A DNA stretch of 44,913 bases from an uncultured Prevotella sp. (GCA_905210845.1 CAJLYG010000004.1:1-44913), one strand, 5' to 3'. Positions 24,528-33,314 are shown, counted from the first letter of the stretch. Notes: a model not told the origin generated them from the letters alone. Program-made: numbers and translations.

Positions 24528-25670
24528 ATGAAATTATTCGATGTATATCCTCTTTATAACGTGAATATCGTCAAGGGGAAAGGTTGCAAGGTATGGGATG
24601 ATCAAGGACAGGAATACCTTGATCTATACGGAGGTCATGCAGTCATCAGCATTGGTCACTGTCATCCCCATTACATTAAAATGATGACTGACCAGTTAAA
24701 TAAGTTAGGATTCTATAGTAATTCCGTCATCAATACGCTTCAGCAGCAATTCGCAGAGCGCTTAGGGAAACTCTGTGGGTATGACGATTATCAGCTCTTC
24801 CTGATTAACAGTGGTGCAGAAGCCAACGAGAACTGTCTGAAACTCGCCTCCTTCCATAATGGGCGCAAACGGATCTTGTCATGCGACCATGCTTTCCATG
24901 GTCGCACGTCATTAGCAGTTGAAGTGACTAACAACCCGAAGATTGTCGCGCCAGTCAATGACAACGGCAATGTGACCTTCTTACCGATGAATGATCTCGA
25001 GACATGGGAAAGGGAATTGAAAAAGGGAGATGTTTGCGCCTGCATCTTGGAATGTATCCAAGGCGTTGGAGGAATTCGTCTTGCCACTCCCGAATTTGCA
25101 CAAGGCTTACAAAAAGCCTGCAAGAAATACGGCACAGTCCTCATCTGTGATGAAATTCAGTGTGGATATGGTCGCTCGGGAAAGTTCTTTGCCCACCAAT
25201 GGTTAGGAATCAAGCCCGACTTAATCTCCGTAGCCAAAGGCATTGGCAATGGGTTCCCTATGGCAGCAGTATTGATCTCACCGGAGTTTAAGCCCATTTA
25301 TGGGCAATTAGGAACAACCTTTGGTGGGAATCACTTAGCCTGCACAGCAGCTCTTGCTGTACTTGACGTGATAGAAAAAGAAGGGCTGATTGAGAACGCA
25401 CATCTTGTCGGTGAATATCTGATTGAGTGCCTCAAGAAGATGCAGAAGACACAACCTCATATTTTAGAGGTGAGAGGACGCGGACTGATGGTCGGGGTAG
25501 ACCTGGATGTTCCTCAGAAAGATGTCCGGAGCAAACTCATCTATGAGCAACATTGCTTCACAGGTGCCGCCTCCACACATGTCCTGCGTATTCTTCCGCC
25601 TCTTTGTCTGTCAAAAGAAGAGGTTGACGATTTTATTCAAAGATTGACTAAAGTACTAAGTGAAATATGA
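24528..25670 (+). CDS. argD: Acylornithine aminotransferase (class III PLP)
   Basis: A 380-residue class III aminotransferase. The phosphate-binding segment is INSGAEANENCLKLA, and the PLP partner is Asp208 in LICDEIQCGYGRSGKF. The Schiff-base lysine is Lys237 in DLISVAKGIGNGFPMAAVLI, followed by GTTFGGNHLACTAALAVLDV. It converts the N-acyl semialdehyde to N-acylornithine with glutamate as donor. It starts 12 bases after argC, and its stop overlaps the proC start (ATGA at 25667-25670). Confidence 0.95.
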   Translation: MKLFDVYPLYNVNIVKGKGCKVWDDQGQEYLDLYGGHAVISIGHCHPHYIKMMTDQLNKLGFYSNSVINTLQQQFAERLGKLCGYDDYQLFLINSGAEANENCLKLASFHNGRKRILSCDHAFHGRTSLAVEVTNNPKIVAPVNDNGNVTFLPMNDLETWERELKKGDVCACILECIQGVGGIRLATPEFAQGLQKACKKYGTVLICDEIQCGYGRSGKFFAHQWLGIKPDLISVAKGIGNGFPMAAVLISPEFKPIYGQLGTTFGGNHLACTAALAVLDVIEKEGLIENAHLVGEYLIECLKKMQKTQPHILEVRGRGLMVGVDLDVPQKDVRSKLIYEQHCFTGAASTHVLRILPPLCLSKEEVDDFIQRLTKVLSEI

Positions 25671-26452
25671 AAATAGCAGTTATCGGTGCAGGCGCGATGG
25701 GTGGCTCTTTCGTTGAGGGATTGCTTAAAAGCGAAACTTTCAAGCCATCAGACATCACAGTAGCTGATCCCACGGAGACAAGACTCGAGAAGTACGCACG
25801 ATTGGGTGCCAGCGTTACCACAAGCAACGCAGCTGCAGCCGATGGCCCAGACATCGTCAGCGTAGTCGTTAAGCCTTGGGTCGTAGGAAAAGTGCTGATG
25901 GAGATCAAAGACGTATTGGATTATCAGAGTCAGATCCTCATCATTATTGCCGCAGGTGTCCCTTCCGAACAAATCAAGGACTGGCTGGATAAAAAGGGGA
26001 AGGTTCCACCCTTCTTCCTTGTGATCCCGAACATTGCCATTGCCCAGAAAGCATCCACAACCTTCATTGTTCCAATAGACGCAACAGAAGCACAGACAAA
26101 AATGATCAAAGGGATCTTCGATGAATTGGGGATATCCTTTATTACTGAAGAACGGCAATTAGGGGCAGGTACTACTCTCGCCTCTTGTGGAATTGCCTAT
26201 GCTATGCGTTTCATCCGTGCTTCCATAGAAGGAGGCGTAGAATTGGGCTTCAAAGCAGACATTGCCCAGAAAATCGTGCAACAGACCGTCAAAGGAGCAG
26301 TGGAAGTACTACAAGCAAGTGGACTTCATCCTGAAGCTGCCATTGATTTGGTGACGACACCAGGGGGAGTCACCATCAAAGGACTGAACGAAATGGAACA
26401 TGCAGGATTCACCAGTGCCGTCATCCGAGGACTGAAAGCTGGGCTCCAGTAA
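25667..26452 (+). CDS. proC: Pyrroline-5-carboxylate reductase
   Basis: A 261-residue protein with Rossmann motif IGAGAMGGSFVEGLLKSETF and the P5CR signature near the C-terminus (LVTTPGGVTIKGLNEMEHAG). It reduces pyrroline-5-carboxylate to proline. The ATGA overlap with argD makes it part of the arginine operon, so proline and arginine production are expected to be coregulated. I see no proA or proB nearby. Confidence 0.95.
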   Translation: MKIAVIGAGAMGGSFVEGLLKSETFKPSDITVADPTETRLEKYARLGASVTTSNAAAADGPDIVSVVVKPWVVGKVLMEIKDVLDYQSQILIIIAAGVPSEQIKDWLDKKGKVPPFFLVIPNIAIAQKASTTFIVPIDATEAQTKMIKGIFDELGISFITEERQLGAGTTLASCGIAYAMRFIRASIEGGVELGFKADIAQKIVQQTVKGAVEVLQASGLHPEAAIDLVTTPGGVTIKGLNEMEHAGFTSAVIRGLKAGLQ

Positions 26453-26471
26453 GCAAAAAACAAAGAGTATA

Positions 26472-26503
26472 TTTCTCCATTCGGAAAATATTTCCTATTT
26501 TTG
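26472..26503 (+). promoter_or_regulatory. Possible internal promoter before the XRE-cupin gene
   Basis: TATTTTTG (26496-26503) fits the -7 consensus. The expected -33 element 20 bases upstream is TTTC (26472-26475) instead of TTTG. A 75-base gap after proC also suggests a new start here. Confidence 0.5.
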
Positions 26504-26527
26504 CCGATATCATTTAACTAAACGAAT

Positions 26528-27085
26528 ATGGATGAACAAATTAAGCAAATCGGCGAAAGGCTGAAGGGATTGAGGGATGTTCTCGATATCCCAGAGGAAG
26601 AGATCGCTAATCTCTGCGGACTCTCCGTCAAACAATACGAAAAGATGGAGAGTGGGGAAAGTGAACTTTCCGTCAGTACACTGCAGAAAATTTCAAAGCG
26701 GTATGGCATTGCCCTTGATGTTCTCCTCTTTGGCGAGGAACCCCACATGCATTCCTATTTCCTTACCAGGAAAGGAAAGGGCTTGAGTGTCGAAAGACGC
26801 AAGGCCTATCATTATGAAAGTCTTGCCTCTGGATTCAGAGGTCGTAAGGCAGATCCTTTCATCGTCACAGTGGAACCAAAGCCAGCTGGTACTCCCAAAG
26901 AGATGAACTCACACCCGGGACAGGAATTCAACATGGTTCTCGAAGGATCTATGGCATTGACCATTGGCAAGAAAGAATTGATCCTGAACGAGGGAGACAG
27001 CATTTATTTTGATTCCACACAGCCTCATGGCATGTGCACCTTAGGAGAAGAGCCTTGTAAATTCCTTGCCATCATCTTCTCATAG
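26528..27085 (+). CDS. XRE-family regulator with C-terminal cupin domain
   Basis: A 185-residue protein. The helix-turn-helix (about residues 5-66) includes EEIANLCGLSVKQYEKMESG. A cupin_2 barrel (about 107-182) includes NSHPGQEFNMVLEGSMALTI and DSIYFDSTQPHGMCTLGEEP, with His and Glu residues of the usual metal/ligand site. Such proteins sense a small ligand and regulate neighbouring genes. It precedes an acyl-CoA ligase by about 40 bases, a pairing I know from Bacteroides as well, so that ligase is the likely target. The ligand is unknown. Confidence 0.9.
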   Translation: MDEQIKQIGERLKGLRDVLDIPEEEIANLCGLSVKQYEKMESGESELSVSTLQKISKRYGIALDVLLFGEEPHMHSYFLTRKGKGLSVERRKAYHYESLASGFRGRKADPFIVTVEPKPAGTPKEMNSHPGQEFNMVLEGSMALTIGKKELILNEGDSIYFDSTQPHGMCTLGEEPCKFLAIIFS

Positions 27086-27125
27086 CAAAGGAATAAGTTT
27101 ATCGTTTTCATTTTACTTCCAAACA

Positions 27126-28805
27126 ATGATAGAAAGATTTTTAACGCAGACTCATTTCACCTCAGAAGATGATTTCAAACAGAATCTGCACTTTATCATA
27201 CCCGAGAATTTTAACTTTGCCTATGATGTCATGGACGCATGGGCAGAAGAAAAGCCAGATAAATTGGCATTACTTTGGACCAGTGAGCGAGGCGAAGAAA
27301 TTCGTTTCACTTTCAAGGATTTAAAAGAACAGACAGACCAAGTTGCCAGTTATTATCAAAGTCTTGGCATTGGCAGAGGAGACATGGTGATGCTCATCCT
27401 GAAGCGGCATTACCAGTGGTGGTTGTCCATGCTTGCCCTTTGCAAATTAGGAGCTATTGCCATCCCTGCCACACACATGTTGACAACGAAAGATATCGTT
27501 TACCGCAACCAAAGGGCTTCTATCAAAGCCATCATCTGCGTAAACGATGAATACGTTACAACACAAATCAAAGAGTCTCTTTCTGAAAGTCCATCTGTAA
27601 AGATTCTCATCGCGGTCAATTCCCTGGCACAAGCCAGCCATCCAGTCCCTAATGGCTTTCACGACTGGAATGCAGAATGGAAGGAAGCACCCCAATTTGT
27701 CCGTCCTGAACATGTCAACACGAATGAAGATACCATGTTAATGTACTTCACCAGTGGCACAAGTGGAGAACCCAAGATGGTGGCACATGACTATCTCTAT
27801 GCATTAGGGCATCTAACAACGGGTGTCTACTGGCACAACCTTGGCGAAGACAGCATCCACCTGACTGTCGCAGATACTGGTTGGGGCAAGGCAGTATGGG
27901 GCAAGCTCTATGGACAGTGGTTTGCTGGAGCTACCGTATTTGTCTATGACCATGAGAAGTTCACAGCCGAAAAAATTATGCGCGCCATAGAGAAATACCA
28001 TATTACTTCTTTCTGCGCTCCTCCCACGATCTATCGATTCATGATACAGGAAGATTTCTCTCAATATGACCTTTCCTCCCTTAAATACTGTACAACGGCC
28101 GGTGAGGCATTGGAGCCTGCCGTGTACGAACGATTCTATCACCTAACAGGGATTAAGCTGATGGAGGGATTCGGGCAAACAGAAACGACAATGACCTTGG
28201 GTACCTTCCCTTGGATTAACCCGAAGCCTGGAAGCATGGGGAAGCCCAATCCTCAGTATGATATTCGCCTGCTTAAACCCGATGGCTCTGCATGTGAGGA
28301 TGGCGAAAAAGGTGAACTTTGTATCAAAGTAGGAGACAAGAAACCCATCGGACTCTTCAAAGGATACTATCGTGATGACGCTAAGACGCTAGAAGCATGG
28401 CATGATGGGTTCTATCACACTGGCGATATGGCATGGCGTGATGAGGACGGCTATTATTGGTTTGTTGGGCGCATTGACGACGTTATAAAAAGTTCTGGAT
28501 ATCGCATCGGTCCCTTTGAGGTGGAGAGTGCATTAATGACCCATCCTGCCGTGGTAGAGTGCGCGATCACAGGAGTCCCTGATCCCATTCGAGGCATGGT
28601 CGTCAAAGCAACTGTTGTCCTTGCAAAAGAATACAAGGAAAGAGATAAGGAGGCATTGATCAAAGAACTCCAAAATCACGTTAAGCACGAGACTGCGCCC
28701 TATAAATATCCAAGAATCATTGAATTCGTCGAAGAACTACCGAAGACCATATCTGGAAAGATCCGCCGTGTTGAAATCCGAGAGAAAGATAATCATCAAT
28801 CATGA
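27126..28805 (+). CDS. AMP-forming acyl-CoA synthetase (acetyl/medium-chain acyl-CoA ligase type)
   Basis: A 559-residue ANL-superfamily ligase. The P-loop is YFTSGTSGEPKM (TSGTSGEPK at 209-217), the adenylate motif is LMEGFGQTETTMTLG, and the hinge is GRIDDVIKSSGYRIGPFEVE. The C-terminal catalytic lysine is in PKTISGKIRR (Lys545). It activates a carboxylate with ATP and CoA; the acid is not evident, with acetate to medium-chain acids most likely. The open frame extends to 27066 inside the upstream gene, but the ATG at 27126 begins the recognisable protein. No acetyl-lysine regulator is nearby. Confidence 0.9.
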   Translation: MIERFLTQTHFTSEDDFKQNLHFIIPENFNFAYDVMDAWAEEKPDKLALLWTSERGEEIRFTFKDLKEQTDQVASYYQSLGIGRGDMVMLILKRHYQWWLSMLALCKLGAIAIPATHMLTTKDIVYRNQRASIKAIICVNDEYVTTQIKESLSESPSVKILIAVNSLAQASHPVPNGFHDWNAEWKEAPQFVRPEHVNTNEDTMLMYFTSGTSGEPKMVAHDYLYALGHLTTGVYWHNLGEDSIHLTVADTGWGKAVWGKLYGQWFAGATVFVYDHEKFTAEKIMRAIEKYHITSFCAPPTIYRFMIQEDFSQYDLSSLKYCTTAGEALEPAVYERFYHLTGIKLMEGFGQTETTMTLGTFPWINPKPGSMGKPNPQYDIRLLKPDGSACEDGEKGELCIKVGDKKPIGLFKGYYRDDAKTLEAWHDGFYHTGDMAWRDEDGYYWFVGRIDDVIKSSGYRIGPFEVESALMTHPAVVECAITGVPDPIRGMVVKATVVLAKEYKERDKEALIKELQNHVKHETAPYKYPRIIEFVEELPKTISGKIRRVEIREKDNHQS

Positions 28806-28879
28806 AAAGAATCGTAGTCAAAATGGCTGATCAAGGTACATGGACAAATAAGATCATGAAAAAGGACTATAGAATATGA
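28802..28879 (+). CDS. Possible 25-codon micro-ORF linking two genes
   Basis: An ATG at 28802 overlaps the stop of the acyl-CoA synthetase (ATGA), and its own TGA at 28877-28879 overlaps the ATG of the carbamoyltransferase (again ATGA). The 25-residue product (MKRIVVKMADQGTWTNKIMK plus KDYRI) is basic with no recognisable domain. It may exist only to carry ribosomes across by termination-reinitiation, or it may be chance. Confidence 0.3.
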   Translation: MKRIVVKMADQGTWTNKIMKKDYRI

Positions 28880-29850
28880 GAACATTTTTCAATGTAGAAG
28901 ACCTCGGTAATCTGCAAAATGCATTACAGGAGGCAGTAGAAGTAAAGAAGGATCGTTTTGCATACCAATCATTGGGCAAAAACAAGACCTTGCTGATGAT
29001 CTTCTTCAATAACAGTCTACGCACCCGTCTATCCACGCAGAAAGCTGCCATGAACTTAGGGATGAACGTGATTGTACTGGATGTCAATGCCGGCGCGTGG
29101 AAGTTAGAAACAGAACGAGGCGTCATCATGGATGGAGACAAGAGCGAACATTTGCTTGAGGCCATACCCGTCATGGGTTGTTATTGCGATATCATCGCTG
29201 TCCGAAGCTTCGCAGGATTAAAAGACCGGGAATATGACTATGCAGAAGCCATCGTCAATCAATTCGTTAAATACAGCGGTCGCCCCGTTATTGCTATGGA
29301 AACGGCTACCGTCCATCCTCTGCAAGCCTTTGCTGATACAATCACCATCGCAGAAAAATGGCACGAGCTCAAGCATACGCGTCGTCCTAAGGTCGTCCTA
29401 AGTTGGGCGCCACATTGTCGCGCCCTTCCGCAGGCAGTACCTAACTCATTCGCACAATGGATGAACGCAGCTGATGTAGACTTCGTGATCACGCAACCGG
29501 AAGGCTATGAACTGGATCCTAAGTTTGTTGGCAAAGCCCAAGTAGAATACGACCAAAAGAAAGCCTTAACAGATGCTGATTTTGTCTATGCGAAGAACTG
29601 GAGTTGCCCAGGAGTCAAACAACCTGCCAATTACGGAAAGATTCTCTGCCAAGATATGGGCTGGACCATTGACGCAGAGCATATGAGCTGGACAAACCAG
29701 GGCTATTTCATGCACTGTTTGCCAGTTCGCCGTGGATTGATCGTCACCGACGATGTCATTGAAAGTGATCATAGCTTGGTCATCCCAGAAGCGGCAAACC
29801 GGGAGATCTCTGCAGAGGTTGTTCTCAAAAGGGTATTGGAAAGCTTATAA
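28876..29850 (+). CDS. argF': N-succinylornithine/N-acetylornithine carbamoyltransferase (SOTCase-like)
   Basis: A 324-residue transcarbamylase. The carbamoyl-phosphate motif is FFNNSLRTRLSTQKAAMNLG (SxRTR variant), and the C-terminal signature is YFMHCLPVRRGLIVTDDVIE. Its overall sequence closely resembles the B. fragilis enzyme known to carbamoylate N-succinylornithine. As I recall that protein, the specificity residue is Pro90 in DGDKP; here residue 90 is Ser in DGDKSEHLLEAIPVMG. In the related acetylornithine enzyme the position is Glu, and replacement by small residues including Ser was reported to give succinyl specificity. The product is N-succinylcitrulline. The start overlaps the upstream micro-ORF. 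Confidence 0.9.
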   Translation: MRTFFNVEDLGNLQNALQEAVEVKKDRFAYQSLGKNKTLLMIFFNNSLRTRLSTQKAAMNLGMNVIVLDVNAGAWKLETERGVIMDGDKSEHLLEAIPVMGCYCDIIAVRSFAGLKDREYDYAEAIVNQFVKYSGRPVIAMETATVHPLQAFADTITIAEKWHELKHTRRPKVVLSWAPHCRALPQAVPNSFAQWMNAADVDFVITQPEGYELDPKFVGKAQVEYDQKKALTDADFVYAKNWSCPGVKQPANYGKILCQDMGWTIDAEHMSWTNQGYFMHCLPVRRGLIVTDDVIESDHSLVIPEAANREISAEVVLKRVLESL

Positions 29851-29862
29851 ACGCGAACACAA

Positions 29863-30891
29863 ATGATCTCTTTTGAATGCGATTATAATAATGGAGCACA
29901 CCCTGATGTGCTCCAACATTTGTTAGAAACCAACAAGGAACAAAGTCTGACTTATGGGGATGATAGTTGGAGCCATCATGCCAAAGAGAAAATCAAAGAG
30001 GCTTGTGAGGCACCTAATGCCGATATCTTCTTTTTGGTTGGAGGGACACAGACTAATGCAACTGTCATTGACAGTCTGTTGGGATCATATCAAGGTGTGA
30101 TCACTACGGAATGTGGACATATCAACGTGCATGAAGCAGGAGCTATTGAAGCTGCAGGCCATAAAGTCATCACTCTTCCCCAGCACAATGGGCTCCTAGA
30201 TGCAAAGGAATTAGATAACTATCTCCATTCTTTTTACGCCGACGAGAGCTATGAACACATGGTTCAACCCGGACTCGTCTATCTTACGTTCCCATCAGAA
30301 TATGGAACATTATACACTGCGCAACAATTGACAGACATTTACCAGGTTTGTCGGAAACATGCTCTGAGACTGTATGTTGATGGTGCCCGATTAGGCTATG
30401 GGCTAATGGCTGAGGGGAATGATGTTTCCCTTCCATTCTTAGCATCTCATTGTGATGCTTTCTATATAGGAGGTACTAAGGTAGGCGCCCTTTGTGGTGA
30501 AGCTGTTGTCTATCCCCACGGTGATGCGCCAAGGCATATCTTCACCATTATCAAGCAACATGGTGCCTTAGTGGCAAAAGGCCGGATGATTGGATTGCAG
30601 TTTGATGCTTTATTCGCCAATCAACTCTATTTCAGGATTTCCAAGCAAGCCCTTGAGAAAGCCCAGGAACTGAAACAGTTATTCTTGGACAAAGGTTATC
30701 CTTTTTACATAGAATCTCCGACGAACCAACAGTTTGTCATCCTTCCTAATGAAGAAGTAGAGAAATTGTCCAAGCACGTTCTTTTCTCTCGTTGGGGTTC
30801 GTACGATGCACATCATACCATCTGCAGGTTTGTGACCAGTTGGTCAACTACTTCAGAAGAAATGAATGAATTAAGGAATAAATTAGGATAG
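29863..30891 (+). CDS. Low-specificity L-threonine aldolase
   Basis: A 342-residue PLP enzyme of the threonine aldolase/beta-eliminating lyase family. Motifs are FLVGGTQTNATVIDSLLGSY, LRLYVDGARLGYGLM (PLP-binding Asp) and the Schiff-base lysine Lys206 in FYIGGTKVGALCGEAVVY. It cleaves threonine to glycine and acetaldehyde. It starts 12 bases after the carbamoyltransferase and is followed by a terminator, so it is the last gene of this plus-strand unit. Confidence 0.92.
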   Translation: MISFECDYNNGAHPDVLQHLLETNKEQSLTYGDDSWSHHAKEKIKEACEAPNADIFFLVGGTQTNATVIDSLLGSYQGVITTECGHINVHEAGAIEAAGHKVITLPQHNGLLDAKELDNYLHSFYADESYEHMVQPGLVYLTFPSEYGTLYTAQQLTDIYQVCRKHALRLYVDGARLGYGLMAEGNDVSLPFLASHCDAFYIGGTKVGALCGEAVVYPHGDAPRHIFTIIKQHGALVAKGRMIGLQFDALFANQLYFRISKQALEKAQELKQLFLDKGYPFYIESPTNQQFVILPNEEVEKLSKHVLFSRWGSYDAHHTICRFVTSWSTTSEEMNELRNKLG

Positions 30892-30894
30892 AAG

Positions 30895-30934
30895 AAAGGG
30901 ACTGCGAGCCAAGCGTTCTTGCCACAGTCCCTTT
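30895..30934 (+). terminator. Terminator between convergent threonine aldolase and kbl
   Basis: AAAGGGACTG (30895-30904) pairs with CAGTCCCTTT (30925-30934), with partial further pairing in the 20-base loop. It starts four bases after the aldolase stop and lies 28 bases from the convergent kbl stop. It may act in both directions. Confidence 0.78.
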
Positions 30935-30961
30935 CATGAATAACCATCTTAATTTAACAAA

Positions 30962-32152
30962 CTATGATTTCAACACTCCTAATTCTTTACCAACCTTGAT
31001 GAAGGCTGCAATGCACTGATCCAGTTGTTCCCTGTTATGACCAGCCGAGATCTGAACACGGATACGGGCTTCACCCTTTGGAACAACAGGATAGTAGAAA
31101 CCTGTAACATAGATACCCTCATCCAACAGCTTTGCAGCATATTTCTGTGAAAGCGGTGCATCATACAACATAACGGCACAGATAGCACTCTGGGTGGGCT
31201 TGATATCAAATCCTGCAGCCATCATCTTGTCACGGAAGTAATTGACATTCTCGACTAACTTGTCATGCAGATCATTACTTTCCTTCAACATTTTGAATAC
31301 CTCAAGACTGGCACCGACTATACATGGAGCCAAAGAATTCGAGAACAAATAAGGACGTGAACTCTGACGAAGGATATCAATGATCTCCTTGCGACCTGTT
31401 GTAAAACCACCCAAGGCACCGCCAAACGACTTGCCCAACGTACCGGTATAAATATCAACGCGACCATAAGTATGGCAAAGCTCGCTTACGCCATGACCAG
31501 TTGCCCCTACGACTCCTGCGGAATGTGACTCATCCACCATCACAAGCGCGTCATATTTCTCTGCTAAATCACAGATCTTATCCATCGGGGCCACATTGCC
31601 ATCCATGGAGAATACGCCATCGGTGCAGATAATACGGAAACGTTGTGCCTGAGCCTCTTTCAGACAACGCTCCAAATCCGCCATATCTGCATTCGCATAA
31701 CGATATCTCTTTGCCTTGCAAAGACGTACTCCATCAATAATAGAAGCATGGTTTAGGGCATCGGAAATAATAGCATCCTCATCCGTCAGGAATGAACCGA
31801 ATAGACCGCCATTAGCATCAAAGCATGCCGCATACAGGATCGTATCCTCTGTCTTGAAATAATCACTGATGGCTGCTTCCAGTTCCTTATGGATATCTTG
31901 GGTCCCACAAATAAAGCGCACAGACGACATACCGAATCCACGGCGATCCATCATCTTTTTGGAAGCCTCAATGATACGAGGGTTATCCGATAACCCCAGA
32001 TAGTTGTTAGCACAAAAATTAAGCACTTCCTTACCCTTTACAGTAATAGCAGCACGCTGAGGACTCTCGATGATTCGCTCTTCCTTGTAAAGTCCCGCAG
32101 CTTTCAGATCAGCAAGATTCTTGCTGAGATAATCTTTGATTTTTCCGTACAT
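30962..32152 (-). CDS. kbl: 2-amino-3-ketobutyrate CoA ligase (glycine C-acetyltransferase)
   Basis: A 396-residue alpha-oxoamine synthase. Motifs are EVLNFCANNYLGLSDNPRII, SDALNHASIIDGVRLCKAKR, LVMVDESHSAGVVGATGHGV (PLP Asp207) and the Schiff-base lysine Lys241 in YTGTLGKSFGGALGGFTTGR. It converts 2-amino-3-ketobutyrate plus CoA to glycine and acetyl-CoA. The ATG at 32152 matches the family N-terminus; a longer in-frame start at 32182 adds ten residues inside the promoter region. The divergent neighbour makes its substrate. Confidence 0.96.
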   Translation of the reverse strand: MYGKIKDYLSKNLADLKAAGLYKEERIIESPQRAAITVKGKEVLNFCANNYLGLSDNPRIIEASKKMMDRRGFGMSSVRFICGTQDIHKELEAAISDYFKTEDTILYAACFDANGGLFGSFLTDEDAIISDALNHASIIDGVRLCKAKRYRYANADMADLERCLKEAQAQRFRIICTDGVFSMDGNVAPMDKICDLAEKYDALVMVDESHSAGVVGATGHGVSELCHTYGRVDIYTGTLGKSFGGALGGFTTGRKEIIDILRQSSRPYLFSNSLAPCIVGASLEVFKMLKESNDLHDKLVENVNYFRDKMMAAGFDIKPTQSAICAVMLYDAPLSQKYAAKLLDEGIYVTGFYYPVVPKGEARIRVQISAGHNREQLDQCIAAFIKVGKELGVLKS

Positions 32153-32179
32153 GATATTAAACTTTAAACTTCGTTGGTA

Positions 32180-32210
32180 CAAAGTAAATCAATATTTTCG
32201 ACATATCAAG
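32180..32210 (-). promoter_or_regulatory. Weak candidate kbl promoter
   Basis: On the minus strand CTTG (32210-32207), 19 bases, TTACTTTG (32187-32180). Spacing is right, but each element has one mismatch to consensus. Confidence 0.35.
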
Positions 32211-32331
32211 GATTTCTTGGGGGATTTTTCATGATCCTGCCCAATTTTAGGCATCTTTAATACTTTTTTTAGAGTGGTGTCGGAAAAAAGTGCTTATTTT
32301 GCAGCCAAATTTAAACTCACTTATTTAAATC

Positions 32332-33288
32332 ATGAAAAATATACTTGTAATTGGTTCGACCGGTCAGATCGGTTCAGAACTTACAAAGGAATTAAGGAAA
32401 CGGTATGGCAATGACCACGTAGTAGCAGGATTTATCAAAGGGGCAGAACCGCAAGGAGAGCTCAAAGAATCCGGTCCATGTGCGGAGGCTGATGTCACCA
32501 ATGGGGAAATGATTGCGGATGTTGTAAAGAAGTACCATATTGACAGCATCTATAATCTGGCAGCATTGCTTTCTGTTGTGGCAGAACAAAAGCCAAGATT
32601 GGCATGGAAGATTGGCATAGACGGTTTGTGGAATATTTTGGAAGTAGCACGAGAGCAACATTGCGCTGTGTTTACGCCAAGCTCCATTGGCTCTTTTGGA
32701 CCAAACACTCCAAAAGTCATGACGCCTCAGGACACGATTCAGCGTCCGAAGACCATCTATGGCGTATCGAAAGTCACAACGGAATTGCTGAGCGACTACT
32801 ACCATACGAAATATGGCGTAGACACACGCTCTGTCCGATTCCCTGGGCTGATCTCCTATGTGACTCCTCCCGGTGGGGGTACCACAGACTATGCTGTAGA
32901 TATCTATTACGCAGCCGTCAGAGGAGAGAAATTCGTATGCCCCATTGCAGAAGGTACACTAATGGACATGATGTATATGCCTGATGCTCTGCATGCAGCC
33001 ATTAGCTTGATGGAAGCTGATCCGTCCCGCCTCATCCACCGCAATGGATTCAATGTCGCCTCCATGAGCTTCGCACCAGAGACGATTTATGAAGCCATCA
33101 AGAAGTATAAACCGGAATTCGAGATGGTATATGAGGTCGATCCTCTGAAAGAAGCCATTGCCAGCAGTTGGCCGGATAAGCTTGATGATAGTTGCGCCCG
33201 TCAGGAATGGGATTGGGCACCAAAATACGATCTGGACTCCATGACAAAGGATATGCTTGAAAAGCTTGCCATTAAACTGAATCATTAA
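32332..33288 (+). CDS. SDR-type L-threonine 3-dehydrogenase (epimerase-like)
   Basis: A 318-residue extended short-chain dehydrogenase. The NAD motif is VIGSTGQIGSEL (Gly8, Gly11, Gly14), and the catalytic pair is Tyr143 and Lys147 in TIYGVSKVTTELL, with Ser in FTPSSIGSFGP. The C-terminal region SVRFPGLISYVTPPGGGTTD is typical of UDP-galactose-epimerase-like threonine dehydrogenases. It oxidises threonine to 2-amino-3-ketobutyrate, which the divergent kbl product cleaves, giving the two-step route to glycine. Confidence 0.93.
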   Translation: MKNILVIGSTGQIGSELTKELRKRYGNDHVVAGFIKGAEPQGELKESGPCAEADVTNGEMIADVVKKYHIDSIYNLAALLSVVAEQKPRLAWKIGIDGLWNILEVAREQHCAVFTPSSIGSFGPNTPKVMTPQDTIQRPKTIYGVSKVTTELLSDYYHTKYGVDTRSVRFPGLISYVTPPGGGTTDYAVDIYYAAVRGEKFVCPIAEGTLMDMMYMPDALHAAISLMEADPSRLIHRNGFNVASMSFAPETIYEAIKKYKPEFEMVYEVDPLKEAIASSWPDKLDDSCARQEWDWAPKYDLDSMTKDMLEKLAIKLNH

Positions 33289-33314
33289 TATTCTGACTCT
33301 GGATCATTCATACT

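Noticed and set aside
32294..32301. TTATTTTG as a -7 element for the threonine dehydrogenase
   Set aside because: The second base deviates from TAnnTTTG, and no TTTG lies 19-21 bases upstream, so it is not listed as a promoter.
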